Shown here one piece after another: positions 1 through 12,815 of a stretch of 64,000 nt of DNA. Every line of letters starts with the position of its first letter. Within the stretch, counting starts at the first letter, position 1. The notes under the pieces were generated by a model that had not been told where the DNA came from, made no database searches, and was given only the letters and a program-made list of their open reading frames with translations. The DNA comes from Xylaria sp. FL1777. Taxonomy: Eukaryota; Ascomycota; Sordariomycetes; Xylariales; Xylariaceae. The position numbers and the translations under genes were made by a program. The stretch covers positions 484,134 through 548,133 of the forward strand of contig MU400522.1 of assembly GCA_022578965.1 (NCBI GenBank), given 5' to 3'.

Positions 1-1500
1 ACATAGGTATATATGCAGACAAGGCGGCCCTCGCGAGTTCGGAAACGCCTTTTATTAGCCCTTATTAGTTACAGGTATAATTGTCTTTTCTAAGAACGTT
101 CATCTTTTGATTCCATAGGACTAAATACCTACCAAGTCATGGATCTGCCGGTATAAGAAACCAAACAATTGTAACCACCTCTTTTTATCAGTCGTGTAAC
201 GTTTCTACGGCGGCTCTGATCTGTAGCCATTTACTCGGGTGAATCTGGATATCGAAAACTACTTTTACAGACGAAAAAAGTGTATTACTATCGTGAAGTA
301 ATATAGTTATTTACACAGGGTATACACTACTAGATAGCTAACTATCCATGTAAATATATCCCGTTTAATGTACCCAGGTAGCTATAATTCTAGCAGGGCT
401 ACTTATTTATATACACCTGCCTAATAACCCTACAGGGGCAGCTAAAGAAGGAATCATTACCCATATAGTTCGTTGCTTGCACATATATTAGGAAGACCGT
501 AAAACTAAGTGGGGAACATGGCTGGTGTAGAAGTGTTGCACGGCGTGTTCAGGTAAGCTTAAAAAGAAACCGCAATAGTGTATGTGAGGCCAGGAGCAGT
601 GCAATACCACGTTTATTAGAAACTTGCTGTAAATATAACTACCTAGTTGTACATAGTCAGCCTCTTCCTTTACCTTATTCTTGACATCTACCTACAAATA
701 CCTAGGTATGTACCCAACATGTCGATCTGCCCATCTCGCCATGTGACCAACATTCGCTATCAGAATAGGGGGGTTACTAGGTAACAAACAGTACAGGATT
801 TCTCCTCAGTACCTATCTCCATATCCTAAAATTGCACTGGGACCACCACGCCGATGAACATTGACTAAAAGAAAGACCATCTTTGGCTCTTTGGCTATGT
901 ACCTATTGCGAGATATACTACTTATAATATGGAGCACCTTAGGTGCTAATTATCCTTACACTATATGTACCTACCTAGCAGGTAGATACTCTTGTAATTA
1001 CACTACTGATTCAAGGTGTTTTATCTTTGCTCTACGCCAAGTCTTTGTGACCGCGCGTGTTTTTTTTTTATTTCAATCATTTCTGTTTCCGCGCAACCAT
1101 GTAGTATACTTATATCCAGTGTATTTGTCTTCACTGGACTTTTTGATTAGCTACCTAGGTATTACTATTACCTCTCAAGGTACACTACCAAGGTACTAAG
1201 TATCTAGTATCACACCACAACATTTATAATACAGTTTTATACTAGCAGAACCTCGTACTCTTATACCCCTCAATTGGTAACGCAAAGAGATTGGAGACTG
1301 GAGGCTGCCCCCCCTTTTTCAGGTACCTCAGGTACCCGTACAGCGCTATAAGAAAGAGCGCCCTTCCAGAAAATAACGATAGGTATAAGTAGGTATAGTG
1401 TACACACTACATGTACGTGGAGAACAGAACATAAAGGTACCTCCCTTAGTACCTATCCTACCTATACTAAGTAAGGTGACCGACTAAACCCTGGCAGCCC
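1..1500. other. Intergenic, rich in CCTAGGTA-type motifs
   Basis: No coding frame resembles a protein family. The DNA is moderately AT-rich and dense in short TACC, GGTA and CCTAGG words. Two perfect 10-bp TACCTAGGTA palindromes lie at 699-708 and 1152-1161. The same words recur in other intergenic stretches of this window but not in the coding exons examined. Confidence 0.6.
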
Positions 1501-2531
1501 TGGACCCATTCCACGTCGGGTCTGGTCTTGGCTTGGTCACCCCCATTTTTTCCCTTTTATCTCCTCCCATTTCTTCATTAGGCCCTGGACCCCGTCGCTA
1601 GCTAGTCTTGTCCGCCTGCACAGATTAGTAGACCCCCGGCCCCATCATCAAGCGCGGCGGCTGTCGTCTCCGATAATTTCTCTTGATTTCCCAATACCAC
1701 CTGTTATTACTACTGCGACCTCTCCTGTCCCTACAGAAAAGTAATAATTGCACATACAGTAGGATTTCCCCGTTTCCGTGTCGCCTCCCCTTTTCCCTCC
1801 TCTCTCCTCTCACCCGCACTCCCCCCCGGGCCCTGTCTGCTAAGAAGTGCAAGTCTGCATGCGCGTGTGCGTGGTGCTGTCCCTTCTTTTTTTCCCTTCC
1901 TTTTTTTTACTCCCTCTCAACCTTCTCCGAGGGGATCTGGAACGCTCTGTGTCTCATATCTCGAATCTGGACTAAAGGACTCAAGGACTTCGGTAAGTCG
2001 CTTTGCGAAAGACATGTCGCTCTCTTCTCCTCCATCTCTCCGGCCTGCCCCTATTTATTTAGCGCATCTCGTCTTTCTCGAACTGGCGCGGTCCAGAGCA
2101 ACGGGAGCGGTCAGCGAGCGGGCGAAAGCCGAGGTGAAACCGCAAGACTTGCTCCTTGATGGGTACATGCCGACAATAATCAGCACTTGGAAAGCTTGAC
2201 GCGGAGGTCCATACGACTGGTCAACCAAGACGACCTTGGCGGCGTTGCCTACAAACATAGCACGGCACGCCACGCCACGGCAACCGCTCACCGCAACTAT
2301 CTCGGGTCGCGCGCAAATATCGCCAACGATCGATTTCGTACAGCCATCATCTGCTCTCAGCACCGCTGCATTACCGAGTTGTTTACCAAGCATAACAGTG
2401 TTGACCATACCGCTAATACATATCCTTTAACCCAGACCATTCTTGTACTACCTCTCTCAGAATTGCCACGTTTCCTTCGCCACGATTAGCCTGTCACCTT
2501 CTCGTCCCCCAGGTGACAAAGACCAAAAAAT
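1500..2531 (+). promoter_or_regulatory. Pyrimidine-rich promoter and long 5' leader
   Basis: This stretch just upstream of the ATG at 2532 is rich in C and T on the + strand (runs of TTTTTCCC and CTCCTCTC between about 1540 and 2040). That is typical of fungal promoters and 5' untranslated regions. It contains small upstream open frames, for example an ATG at 2013 followed by about 60 codons ending at 2199. These look like leader uORFs rather than a separate gene. The transcription start cannot be placed from sequence alone. Confidence 0.45.
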
Positions 2532-4249
2532 ATGGCCCAATATTACGGAGAATCCCAATGGCCTGGTGCCGGCCCAGCTGTTCCTCCTCCACAGAGCACG
2601 TGGGATCATCAGACGCCACCGCCCCCACGGTCGTCAGGTATATTTTCAACAAGATAGAGTACTGTTGGTACAGAAAGTTCATGTCAACTAACAAGTCGTA
2701 GGCGCTAATTCTGTCGTTCCGCGCGACGAATCAGCAGCATTCTCCCACCAAATAGAGGGTACGTCTCAACATCTAACGCGACTATCATGATATCAATACG
2801 TGGAATGCAAACTACGCTGGATGATAAATGTTGCCTATGATCTCTAGCAAACTATCGTCTGGGCGGCAGTAGCGAAAGCTGCTACGGACTCGGCTGTTTT
2901 GGGCTATGGAATATTTATCTGATCGGGCCATACAGCTAACATCAGTTTTAGAGGTTGAGCGAGCGATAGACAACCTGGTTAAGAGCGGGAAGATGTTCGT
3001 TCCACCTGGCCGGCGTGAGTTCCCTCAATATCTAAGCGACCAATGGAGCGCTCAATATGCGCACACTTGAATTCCTCCGCTTGCATACACCGGGGAGCAT
3101 GGCTAATTGAAATTTAGATGGTCGTGTTTCGTCTGGGCATCATGGTCCGCGCCACTCGATGGAATTCGCTGAGCCCCGAGCTGGCGGCCATCTTGGTCCG
3201 AATCTACAGAATTTTTACGCCGCTCAACGCCACCAGTCTTCACGAGGATCCAACGAGGCGGAGCAGATGATGCAGGCCAAGCGGAGGATGGCGGCTCAAC
3301 GGGAGCGAGAGCTTCGCAACTATCATCAGGAGCAGCAATACAACCGAAGTAGGCCTCCCAGCTCTGTATAGCACAAAAATTTGCATCAAAATCAAAAGAA
3401 AAGAATTCTTCATGCGGAGCCTAGGTGTTGCTTTGTTGGCGACATCATATCCGTCTTCATCCTGAAATCGTGTAAAGCTGTCGCCGACTTGCCGTCATAT
3501 GTCCTTACAATACCGCCTACCCTATCGTGTTTTCCATGGATGCTGGCTAACTTGACATCGGTTTAGATACCGTCGTTGACATGTCTTACAATGGCAAACC
3601 TGACCGCGCTCTTAGTCCTGGCAGCCTATCAGAAGACGAACGTCGTGATTTGATCCAACGTCAACGCAGCGCTCTATATGGCGATGGCCAATACGATGAC
3701 GCGGGCACCAGTCGACCTGGCGTCCCTGGGTTGTCTACGACCTCCTCTCAGCGTGGTCCATCTCCGCTCGCTTTCGATTACGGACGTCCGTCCGCTAGTG
3801 TCGCCGAGGGTGTATCGCAGCCAGGCGACTCTCAAGCTCTATCACGAGCCAATAGTAATGCCAGCCCTCAGTCCAACCCACCCGCCAATATCGGGGCCAA
3901 TCGTACTAGCAATTCATCACCGACTGGCGGGTCCCCTCCTCGGGCTGGTTCAACATCTCGACCAGGTCAGTCAGGCAGCGTAGTGGCACCAATCGGGACT
4001 CGACCATCAATCAGTTCGCAGGTAACCAACCCAGCCTTGACTAAGTCATCCACGACTCCTCTTCCCTCTCCCTTGAGTCATGGTATTTCCGCATCAGGAA
4101 ATGGCGATGAAAACAATCATCCCCCAACATCAGGTGCTTCCGGAAATCCAGCCAGTGCCGCAGCCGACGGGTACAATGGATGGGGGAATCGCTCTGGGGT
4201 CTGGGGGAACAAATCCAGTCTCGGGGTCCAAGCGAGCGTTTGGGGTTAG
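2532..4249 (+). CDS. Conserved fungal glutamine-rich protein, 379 aa, five exons
   Basis: Exons are 2532-2637, 2702-2758, 2952-3014, 3118-3348 and 3567-4249; all junctions keep phase 1 and the introns carry CTAAC-like branch sites. The protein begins with a Tyr/Gly/Pro-rich segment (MAQYYGESQWPG). A short conserved helix follows (residues near 55-70, EVERAIDNLVKSGKMF), then a charged, probably coiled segment (about 125-150, EAEQMMQAKRRMAAQRE). Next is a conserved patch around RALSPGSLSEDERRDL, a Ser/Pro-rich disordered region, and the ending SVWG. I recognise the layout as a conserved Pezizomycotina protein sometimes annotated as glutamine repeat protein; its biochemical role is unknown to me. 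The start is chosen because MAQYYGES is the usual N-terminus as I remember it. No enzyme motif or membrane segment is visible. Confidence 0.85.
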
Positions 4250-6817
4250 GAGACAAAACATCGCATTGAGGATCATGACGAGTAGGAACTGGTCTAGAAA
4301 TAAGGTGGTGAAAACCGCCAGAGAGTCTATATGGTGTTTGGGTCGGATAGTTACTAAGGGGCAATGGGATAAGATATCCTGCATCAGCATGGTGTTCAGG
4401 CCTTTGACGACACATCATACGGAAACGCACAGGTCTTTTGGGGGCAGCAACAGGGTGGATTTTGTTTTCTGGAGTTTCTGTTTCTATTCCTCTCTATTTT
4501 CGGATCCAAAGCTACAAACAACAAACGGCCTTTTTTCCGTCACGATGATATAAGCGTTCCTCTTCGCTAGGCAAACTGTCCATATTTTCTAGAGGCGACG
4601 GTAGGCCGAGGAGACCGAATCATTTGCGACCAAGCGAAAATTGCATCCAGGACACTCAACGGCATCTGGACGGTTAAGGTAAAGGGCATCGTGGCGATCT
4701 GCTTTCTGTTGTTTGGGTACCAACACCACCAACAAGGATGGCGGTTTTTTTGCAACTGGAGTTGTCGTGCATACCTCATCTCATCGGTAACTTATTTAGG
4801 AGGGAAGGAGGTTCAACGCGGATGGAGTTGTGTTTCGAGTTATTACTCTTGTTGACGAATACTTGACGGTCGGTAATGTGCAAGAATAGGGGATGAGAGA
4901 GAGAGAAGGGAAGAAATTGGAGAAATTGAGGAAAGAGAAAAAAGAAAAAGGGAAAGGAAGGGTCTTGGTTGTGTCACCGGGTTTCAGCAATTTCCATTTC
5001 TGTGTAAAAGAGCATTAGGGCAGAGCAGTGGTGTTTTTACTTGACTTTTCTAGTCTGGGAGGTGATTGGGACGGTCAACTGGTGGCAAACGGCGGAGTTT
5101 TTTTATTTTGACCTTCTCCCTTTTCATTTCTCATTTGCATGAAGGAGTTGAGCAAAGAGTTGGGCTTTGTTTCCTTGGCCAGGTAACCACCCCTCCAGTT
5201 CGAAACTGATTTTTCTTGTCATGTGTGTCTCGCGACTCCTAGTGTTGGCCGAAGCTCATCGTCTGGAGCGAAAGCTGAGGGCCTATACGGTAAAATGAAT
5301 AAAATAGAAACACGAAACATTCCTAGGGGGCAAAGCGCATCGCTTTACTTGTGTCAACGTATTCCCTCTTGTTGTCGTGTCTTCGAATACCCTCCTCACT
5401 TGAATATGAATACCTCGTACTTGGTACTGACAACTCCAGAGATGTTGAGTAGCGAGTGTAATTAAACTGTGGCCTCGTGGTTTATACTCACTGCCATTCA
5501 TCATATAGATCACCGTGTTACACATCGGACAAGGAGAAGACTTTCGAGGTGAAAGTCATTGACTAGGATAGGTATGTACGTATGTCTCCCACCTCACGTG
5601 TTCAGACATGAATAGAGAGGCAGTGCCTTGCAAAGAATAAGCGTAGATATTAGAGCTGATATGTGCCTAGAATATGAAGGAGGAATGTAGCTGAGGAACA
5701 ACCAACCCGAACACCGACGAGTAACCACGAACATGTGTTTCTTCCTCTGGTACGCGAGGGGCTGGGCAATCTAGTTTCGTCGTTGATACCGAACCTGACA
5801 AGTAAACCCAAAGAATGTTTCGGTAATAATTTCGGTCAGTGAATAGTTGTCTTGACTCTACCTAGTCACTCTGCGTGATGTTGTATCCTATACTTGCTGT
5901 TTGTAGAGGATGGGATGATATGAAAGCCGAGTTACTGGGGACTGTCGAGGGTTGGTCTCGATATAGAAGTAGGAGACTGAAGGCAAGAAGGTGAGAAGAA
6001 GATTTATGCTTAAGTATATTTCAACGGGGGATGATTGTTGGTGTTGCATGAAGAGCTCCGGCCCCTTTTGTGGCTAATCCGTAGCTATTATAGATATATT
6101 CAAGGTCATACCGCTCTGCTCCCTTTTTGTTCCGGAGTTTAGTATCGTGATATATCCCTACTTAATTTCTACCAGGAACGGAATCGTTACGTATCTTAAT
6201 ACTGATGTACCTTGTTGTTATGAAAAGATGAAAAGGAGCAGGGTGTTAAGAGTTATCTCCTCGGTTGGTGACTGTAACCTGATGTTCCGAGTGTAACCCA
6301 GGCTCTAATAGTTACCTAAGTAGGACTTGACGTTCAAATTAGCTGAGCCTGCCGTTACTGCTTAGTCAAGAGGGAAACATGCAGAGGATCTAGTCGCTGC
6401 GGATGCGTAATAAAGCCTCCCTACGGGGCTGCCGGGAGGCAGCCGTGTCTTACCTATTAGGCTACTAATTCCGTACGACCAACACTGCTGTAGCACGCAG
6501 CGCGGGAATTCGTCATTTGGTTACATCGTGTCACCTTGCTGTGATGTTCCCCCAAGACAGTTCGGTGTGCCCGTGAAACCAGTATACACCTGCAGAGACA
6601 CGGCACGGCACGCACCTCGGTGACACGGACTGTTGGCCTAGGAAATATGTTGTGCTCTTGATAGTAGCGCCAACGGAACTTGGTATTGATTTCGTACCTG
6701 GACATTCTTTAGTCTGATTGTACAATATGAGCATTGATTTTTGGCCAACAACGCCGGACTCCACGCCTCATGATCATGCAAAAAAGCAACATAGAACAAG
6801 CACTCCACTGCCAGTAA
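4250..6817. other. Intergenic, no gene seen
   Basis: This lies between the convergent ends of the glutamine-rich gene (+) and the peroxiredoxin-like gene (-), so it probably holds both 3' untranslated regions. Open frames here are short and resemble nothing. A small GC-rich inverted repeat sits at 6415-6440. Confidence 0.5.
6415..6440. repeat. Small inverted repeat (7-bp perfect stem)
   Basis: The arms GCCTCCC (6415-6421) and GGGAGGC (6434-6440) are perfectly complementary around a 12-nt GC-rich loop. The sequence lies about 380 bp beyond the 3' end of the minus-strand peroxiredoxin-like gene. It could fold in RNA, but no function is implied. Confidence 0.4.
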
Positions 6818-7809
6818 TCAGAACCCGAGAGTCGCAGCAGCCGCATCCAGATCCATGAGATCATCTGCGCGCGACGCCTTTGCAGCCCACACCACCGTGC
6901 CCCGTTTATCGATAGCGAAGAGACCGGCTTGTTGCCACTTGTTGCCCATCACAGTCGAAGGACCGGAGGTGTCAGCCTCGCTGTCAGCCTCAATATCTCT
7001 TATGCTGCCTCTTCTACCCTGGCTCCTGGTACTTAAACCGGTGCCCGCCCTCTTAATGCCTGCGCCATTCTTCCCTGCGGTCAGATGGTCTGCGTTACCG
7101 GTCCGCTGGATCGCATCTGCAACCTTGATACCAAGCCACCCCTTCTCTTTCCACCCTTGGACTTGAGTTGTAGGATTGAACATATACCAGATATTCCCTA
7201 GTCCCAGTCCCCATGCCGCATAGATGGCGCGATCCTCGTCGATTACGACCTCAACGTTCCATGACCCGCCCAGTATGTCGATCCACTTGCGCGTCGCCGC
7301 CGCCGAGGAATGCGACACTGCGATACACCTCAAACTGCCCTGTTTCTTGCTCGCGAGGGTGCGCAGGGCGAGGAAGGACTTTTGTGCGACTGCGCAGAAA
7401 TGTGAGTCATAGACGGACGCGAGCAGGAGGCGGCCTGCATAGGTAGGTATGTATGCAAATGTTAAGAAAACTTACAAGCACAGCCGACGCATCGCAGGAA
7501 GAGCACGATGACAGGTCGGCCACCACTCAGTTCGAGCTGACGGTCGCGGTCAAGAGGAGCAAGATCGCCTGGCTTTGGGCACTCGGCAGCAACGGGCACT
7601 GGGGGTGGGAGAGGCGAAAGCCATGCCTGCGCAGTGAGCGGCAGCTTTCTCTTGCTCATCCACGCCGGCCAACCCGAATCGCTCGAGTCACCTACATCGC
7701 CGAGACCAGAAATAGGGCTCATATCCTTTGCGGATGAGGAGAAGTCGAGGGCGTCGCTTGACAGCCCTACCTTCTTCATCGCTAGCTTTGCCGTCAAGCT
7801 CGAGAACAT
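6818..7809 (-). CDS. AhpC/TSA-family peroxiredoxin-like protein, 301 aa
   Basis: Two exons on the minus strand, 7809-7476 and 7389-6818, are joined across an 86-nt intron (donor GTAAGT, acceptor GCAG) in phase 1. The join restores LRCVGCAFAQKSFLALRTLA, a typical fungal thioredoxin-fold segment with Cys107-x2-Cys110 as the likely redox pair. The next conserved block (AVSHSS, then VVIDEDRAIYAAWGLGLGN) matches AhpC/TSA antioxidant-type proteins of filamentous fungi. A low-complexity insert (about residues 215-250) precedes the conserved ending TVMGNKWQQAGLFA. Probably a cytosolic or mitochondrial thiol reductase or peroxidase; the substrate is unknown. The ATG at 7809 fits the family start, MFSSLTAKLAMKK. 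Confidence 0.87.
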
Positions 7810-10800
7810 CTTGGCAACGGATACTTGCGAAATAGTAGTAGAATTGAAACGAAGAAAGAACGTGTCACAATCACTGCATCAAAAACCAAACCGGATATCA
7901 ATTCTGAATTGCGCCGTGAGACCAGAGAATGGAGAATGAAGAAAGAGGAAAAGGAAATGAGCAATTGTTCATGATCCATACAAACAGAGAACATGGGGAA
8001 ACATCTGAAACAAGGGAAAAAAAGAAGTTATTGTTTAGAGAAAGGCGAGGCTGAGGGCAAGAACTCTGGAAACTCGTCTGACACAGGGGCTGTCTCATGA
8101 GGTTGTCCGTTTCACTCCGTGCGCCTCGGGCTCCCATAGCGTGAGGCTCGCGATTTAATTGGGCCGGGGGGAGAGGGCTCGGAGTTGAACCTCGGAATGA
8201 GATGAAGGACACGAGGCTGACGCCAAGCTATGGAGCTTATGGTATGGAGCTTTGGGGGAGGTGGTTCCCCTAAGTACGCATACCTATACTGTAGGCATGT
8301 ACCGTATTTAGGTACAGTATGTACTGCTCTATACGCAGGTACATTTGCACAGTGCAGTACCTAGCACTTAAGTAGTTAGCCCCACGTTACCGATTGGGCC
8401 CCACACGCCTGGCATCTCGGCCCCCGGCTAATCTGCGGGGTCTGCAGCTAGACCTTCGCTGGCCACTCGCTTCTTTTCTTGGCCAAGTCATCGGACGAAC
8501 TACCCGCGATATAACAGGCGTGGCGTGCTAGTCAAAGGGAACCATCAATGCATCTAAAACATGTTCGCCAGTTTCAGGGCACTTGACTGTGGATGAGGCA
8601 TTCTGGGATCGATCTGCCTCTTTGGCTTGCTGGACAGTCGTGTCTCCCGCTGGTTTGTTCTGATAGCCCACCCAACTGCAGTTAATCTTGGCCATGTCAA
8701 GGAGTTGCATGTATGTAGGCCAGCTGCACATTCGCCGCACGGGCTCGCGATGCAGAAACCTGTGAGCTGGATACATCTGAGGTAAATAAACAAATACGTT
8801 TTACATACGTCGACCACACGCGTGCGTCGGGACTCTGGCCGAGAGGTTGGGCGTCATTCCTCGGAGCCAACATGTCCGTGCAAGCTTCCTTCCGCAACCC
8901 CAATATCGCATTATTAATGACTACCCGATACCCGCGCATTTGGATTAGTCAATTGGCACAATTACTTGCTCAAGGTGAGGGATTCGTTGCGAGAACGAAC
9001 CTGACAGCGATGATGGTCAAATGCGCACATCCTTGATCCGTCAATCAACCACCAAAAGCTGGTATGATTTACTTCAATTGCTCCTGAAGTGAAAGCTGTG
9101 TAGAACCCGGCTAATGCTGTTTGTTTCGACGATCATTATGGACCTAATACAGAAATCGAAAAGGAAGCGAGGTATCGGCCCGGTGGATGGGTTTTGGATC
9201 TCCGATAAACACATCGGGCATTAAAAACATGGACCGGAAATCGGCGTACCAGCAGCATGGTGAATAGAATCTGACCAGGAACGGAAACAAGATAGGGCTA
9301 GAGACAATGTTGCTCCTCGGGCCGTCATACTTTTTAACAGCATGCTTCCCCTCTCGACATTGAGTTGTGGTTATTCCAGTATAAGAGCTGGGGATACTCG
9401 ACCACCACGTTTTTGATAGGCCTCGGAGAGTAGCACGCCCAAAACCATGGAACCGGCGTCCCCGGTGTCAATTGCTAGAGGATCCGGTTGGCCGGGGGTG
9501 ATAACTGCGCGAGACACTAGCGGATATGGATCCAGGAGTGAGTGAGATCAGATGAGGCAAAGGGTTCAATGTCCAACTCTGTAGACACGCATTGAGTAAT
9601 CTGAGGTTGCTCGAAGTAGATATTTAGATGTGGGCTCATATGTGAGTTCCCCTATTCAAAAATAGTTAGCTCCAAAGCATCCCTGGCTCACTACTGTATA
9701 TTGGCATACAGTAATGCTCAAGGTCTATCCATGTGTTAGCTGCAGTACGTATTCGCTGGCCGGTGTTATTTGGTTGACGCTTAGATAAAGCCGATGGTCA
9801 AGGCTGGTCACGTCAGTGGCTGGTTTGAATAACAAAAGAGCGTTGGTGATGCCAGCCGAAGCGAAGACCCGTCTTGATTGTACGAACAGCCGCCAAAGGT
9901 GTCATTCGGCTGCAAGTGTAACAACGCTATGCGCCACGCATGACATTGAAGATGGTAACGGCCTATGGAAATGAGCCTGGTCCTTTGACCTGGTGGCTTA
10001 GGTGTGAAAAGGATTGGAAGCTGTAGACTTGTGTAATGGTCTAGAGACGGCCGCATTGAAAACAAGGACCGGGTCGAGGCTCTGTGTTGCACACGTGTGC
10101 CTCGACACAGCTACAAAGACTGGTGACAACGACGAACATGGGGAGGGATCTATCTGCGTGCTGCATGGAGGAGTGGGTTATCTCTAAAGAACTTTGACCT
10201 CGAAGTGTGGAGGGAATATGATTGATGAAAGGGGTGCTGGATTGGTAATAATTAGAGGTCAGACGTTTGGAGACAAAGGCCACAAATCTACTAACAGGGC
10301 CGATATCTTACTATCAGATACGTAATGTAGTACCAGATTATGCACAGGAAGAAGAAAAGAAAAGAAAAGAGGAAGGAGAAATTAAGAGACAGCTAGGGTT
10401 GAATCATCTCTGGATACGAAATTAACGAAAATTGCCCAGGTGTTGCTCCTTGTTAGAAGTTTTTGTTTTCTTTGTGAGTACGCAGTAGGGAGGTAGGTAA
10501 GTACAGCATGATCTGTACTTTCGGTAGTGTAAATAAAAGTGGCGGTGCCCGTGTTACTGCCTGTGTCAATGGCACTCAAACGCATGCCCCCCTACATGTA
10601 GTACCGTAGCGTACTACATACTACGTACAAAGCAAGGTATAATTCATGTGTTGTCACGGCATCTCCCTGGCCCCATCTCTACTGTGCCTACTTAGTGCTA
10701 TTCACTACTAATACCTACCTGCCTGGGCAGAACGGGCAGAACCTGGATACTAAGTAAGTAGGGCGTATGCAGCAACAGCCCACCAAGTTGACCGAGGGTG

Positions 10801-11639
10801 ATGCTGTGACACTGTAATGCAGATATGTATGTAGGTAGGTATAATGATCGATACTTTATGTAGTGAAAGTGGTAGTTATACGCGCTGCTCTGTGTTTCTG
10901 GGCGGTTTGGTAGGCACTTTCTTACCCTGGTTACATTTCAGTGCCGGGTTGTCTCTTGTCTCTGCACTACCTGCTTACATTACACAATCGAATTGTCTAC
11001 ACGACAACGCCTAACTTGCACATTGCCGTACCTCCTCCACTAATACTGCAAGTACCTATACGACTAAGGCAACGCTGAAAAGGGTAATATTGGTAAACGA
11101 ACTGTCCATGGCTTACTGTGTTCCCCTGTCCATACGAAAGTGTACAGTACAGTTGACTTCTAATGCATACCCGTGACCTACCTACCTATTGTATGTACAT
11201 ACTTCCCATACTACGCAGTACTACTACTGTATACGGACATCAAGCAAGACTGCATCGTTGATATTGCTACGGGTGATGTTCTCCACTTATAGTCCCTACT
11301 TAGCATACCTAGGTACAGTAAAGCATTCCGCCATAAGTACCTCTGTCAAAGACCAGGAGAGTGCCTATATATCTACTGACCTATAATAGGCACAGTAGGT
11401 ACTTTAAGTATACATGCTATAAAATTGTAAAACTACTAGTGAGGTAGTGGACACACTATTATACCTAGGTACTACGTATATATGCGTACTATAGGCACTG
11501 AGTCTGTAGTTAGCGTACTTACACAACCGCTTCTGCCAAGTAATAGGGAACTTATCATCAAATGACTTACTACCTAAGGTAGGTTAGCCCTCAGGTATGG
11601 TGCCAACTTGGGTTTATACTATGCTCCATACTGTACTGT
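7810..11639. other. Intergenic, no convincing gene
   Basis: The first 400 bp beyond 7810 is the promoter side of the minus-strand peroxiredoxin-like gene and holds a pyrimidine-rich leader with a possible uORF (8212-7898, minus). The rest contains scattered small frames. The best of these, minus strand 8939-8528, falls in several frames with no credible splice joins. CCTAGGTA and TACC/GGTA words are frequent at 8270-8380 and 10470-11500, with perfect palindromes at 11306-11315 and 11462-11471. No RNA gene was recognised. Confidence 0.5.
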
Positions 11640-11715
11640 ATCTAAGTACCTAGGCAGGTAGGTCCTTAGGCAGGTAGGCTACTTAGGTAGGTAGGCAAGT
11701 AGGTAGGTAGGTAAT
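11640..11715. repeat. GGTA/GGCA microsatellite
   Basis: A run of AGGTAGGTA and AGGCAGGTAGG units extends over roughly 75 bp. It includes a TACCTAGGCA near-palindrome at its start and uninterrupted GTAGGTAGGTAGGTA near its end. It appears to be slippage-derived and uses the same words as the dispersed palindrome. Confidence 0.75.
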
Positions 11716-12815
11716 TAACCAGTCCCACGCGCACAACGCGCACAACAATGCATCCAATCAGTTGCTTAATTGATTATTATTACATGTAGAGCCCTCCCGG
11801 GCTTGCCCAGACGCCACCCCGGTCCTGGCCTCCCACCCCCAGCGAGTGCAGCACAGCTCCTCCCTCGCAGCCAGCCAGTGGCCGACCACTGACCACTGCA
11901 CTCTGCTCGCTCACCAGCGAACCAGCCAGCCCAGCCAGCCAATAGCCTCCACCTCCACTCTATCTACCTACACAGTCTGAACTACCTACCCTATCCTCCT
12001 CCGTCCTGTCTACCACCTACCTACCTCTTTTCACAGTCAACACGACAACCACGGCTCATCGCGGCTTCTCGTCTTCCTCTGCGGCCTCTTTTATTCCTTG
12101 GAAACACCTTCAGCGACTGTTGGCCGCCACCCTGCGTCCTTCAACCTTGCCCCTTTCTTGCGATACCCCCCCTTTTTATACCCATTTGTCGTCGTCGTCG
12201 CCGCCGCTGTCTACCTGCCGCTGTGCTTATTTTCCACCAGTCGTTTCTGCCGTCTCGTCCATTCGTTCCAACCGTCGCCGATCCCGTCAGTCGATCTTTA
12301 CGTACGCGTCGTGATGCACTGATGCTTGCTCGACACCTGTCCCGTGCCCTCGTTTCCTTGTGCTGTCGTTGGTCCGCCCTATGAGCCTGTCCTGCGTTGT
12401 GTCGAGCGTTGTCCTGGCATTGCATACTCTGCATTATATCGATAGACTGCTCCAATAAACGGGCGCCCAGAGGCTGAAGACGAACACCTCGCATTCCCCG
12501 GCTATTGCTCTGCCGCGTATCCGGCTTCCAATTGTTCGAGCTTCCACCCGTTATCCGCTCATTCAACTCGATCACGACTGTCAGGTCCGGCTGACGGGCT
12601 GACGAGCTGCCGTGCACACAGCGATAGACGTGCTGCTTCATCTACCCTTGTCCAACAGGTCTTTGAGGACTCCGTCCAGCAACAGACACCTCGCTGCCAT
12701 CTGCGACAACCCTCGATAGGCTCATTAATTATCTATCGGTTACGTCACGAGACACTCACTTGTTGCCTCCGCAGCTTAACGACCATCTCCCGTTCGTGTA
12801 GGGCCCGATCTTTTA
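11716..12815 (+). promoter_or_regulatory. GC-richer promoter and long leader of the poly(A) polymerase-like gene
   Basis: Composition shifts to C/T-rich sequence with CCAGCCAGCC repeats around 11860-11945 and CTCC/TCGTC repeats up to about 12330. This is typical of a fungal promoter followed by a long 5' leader. The frames here (for example 12098-12322 on + and 12641-12141 on -) are low-complexity and look like by-products of the repeats. Confidence 0.4.

Noticed and set aside
8528..8939. Minus-strand frames with PCGECAAG and similar short motifs
   Set aside because: Frames overlap in different registers, the only possible intron would be under 30 nt, and no domain is recognised.
12141..12641. 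166-codon minus-strand frame in the leader of the polymerase gene
   Set aside because: It is Arg/Gln-rich because it is the complement of a CT-rich repeat-like leader; no conserved motif.
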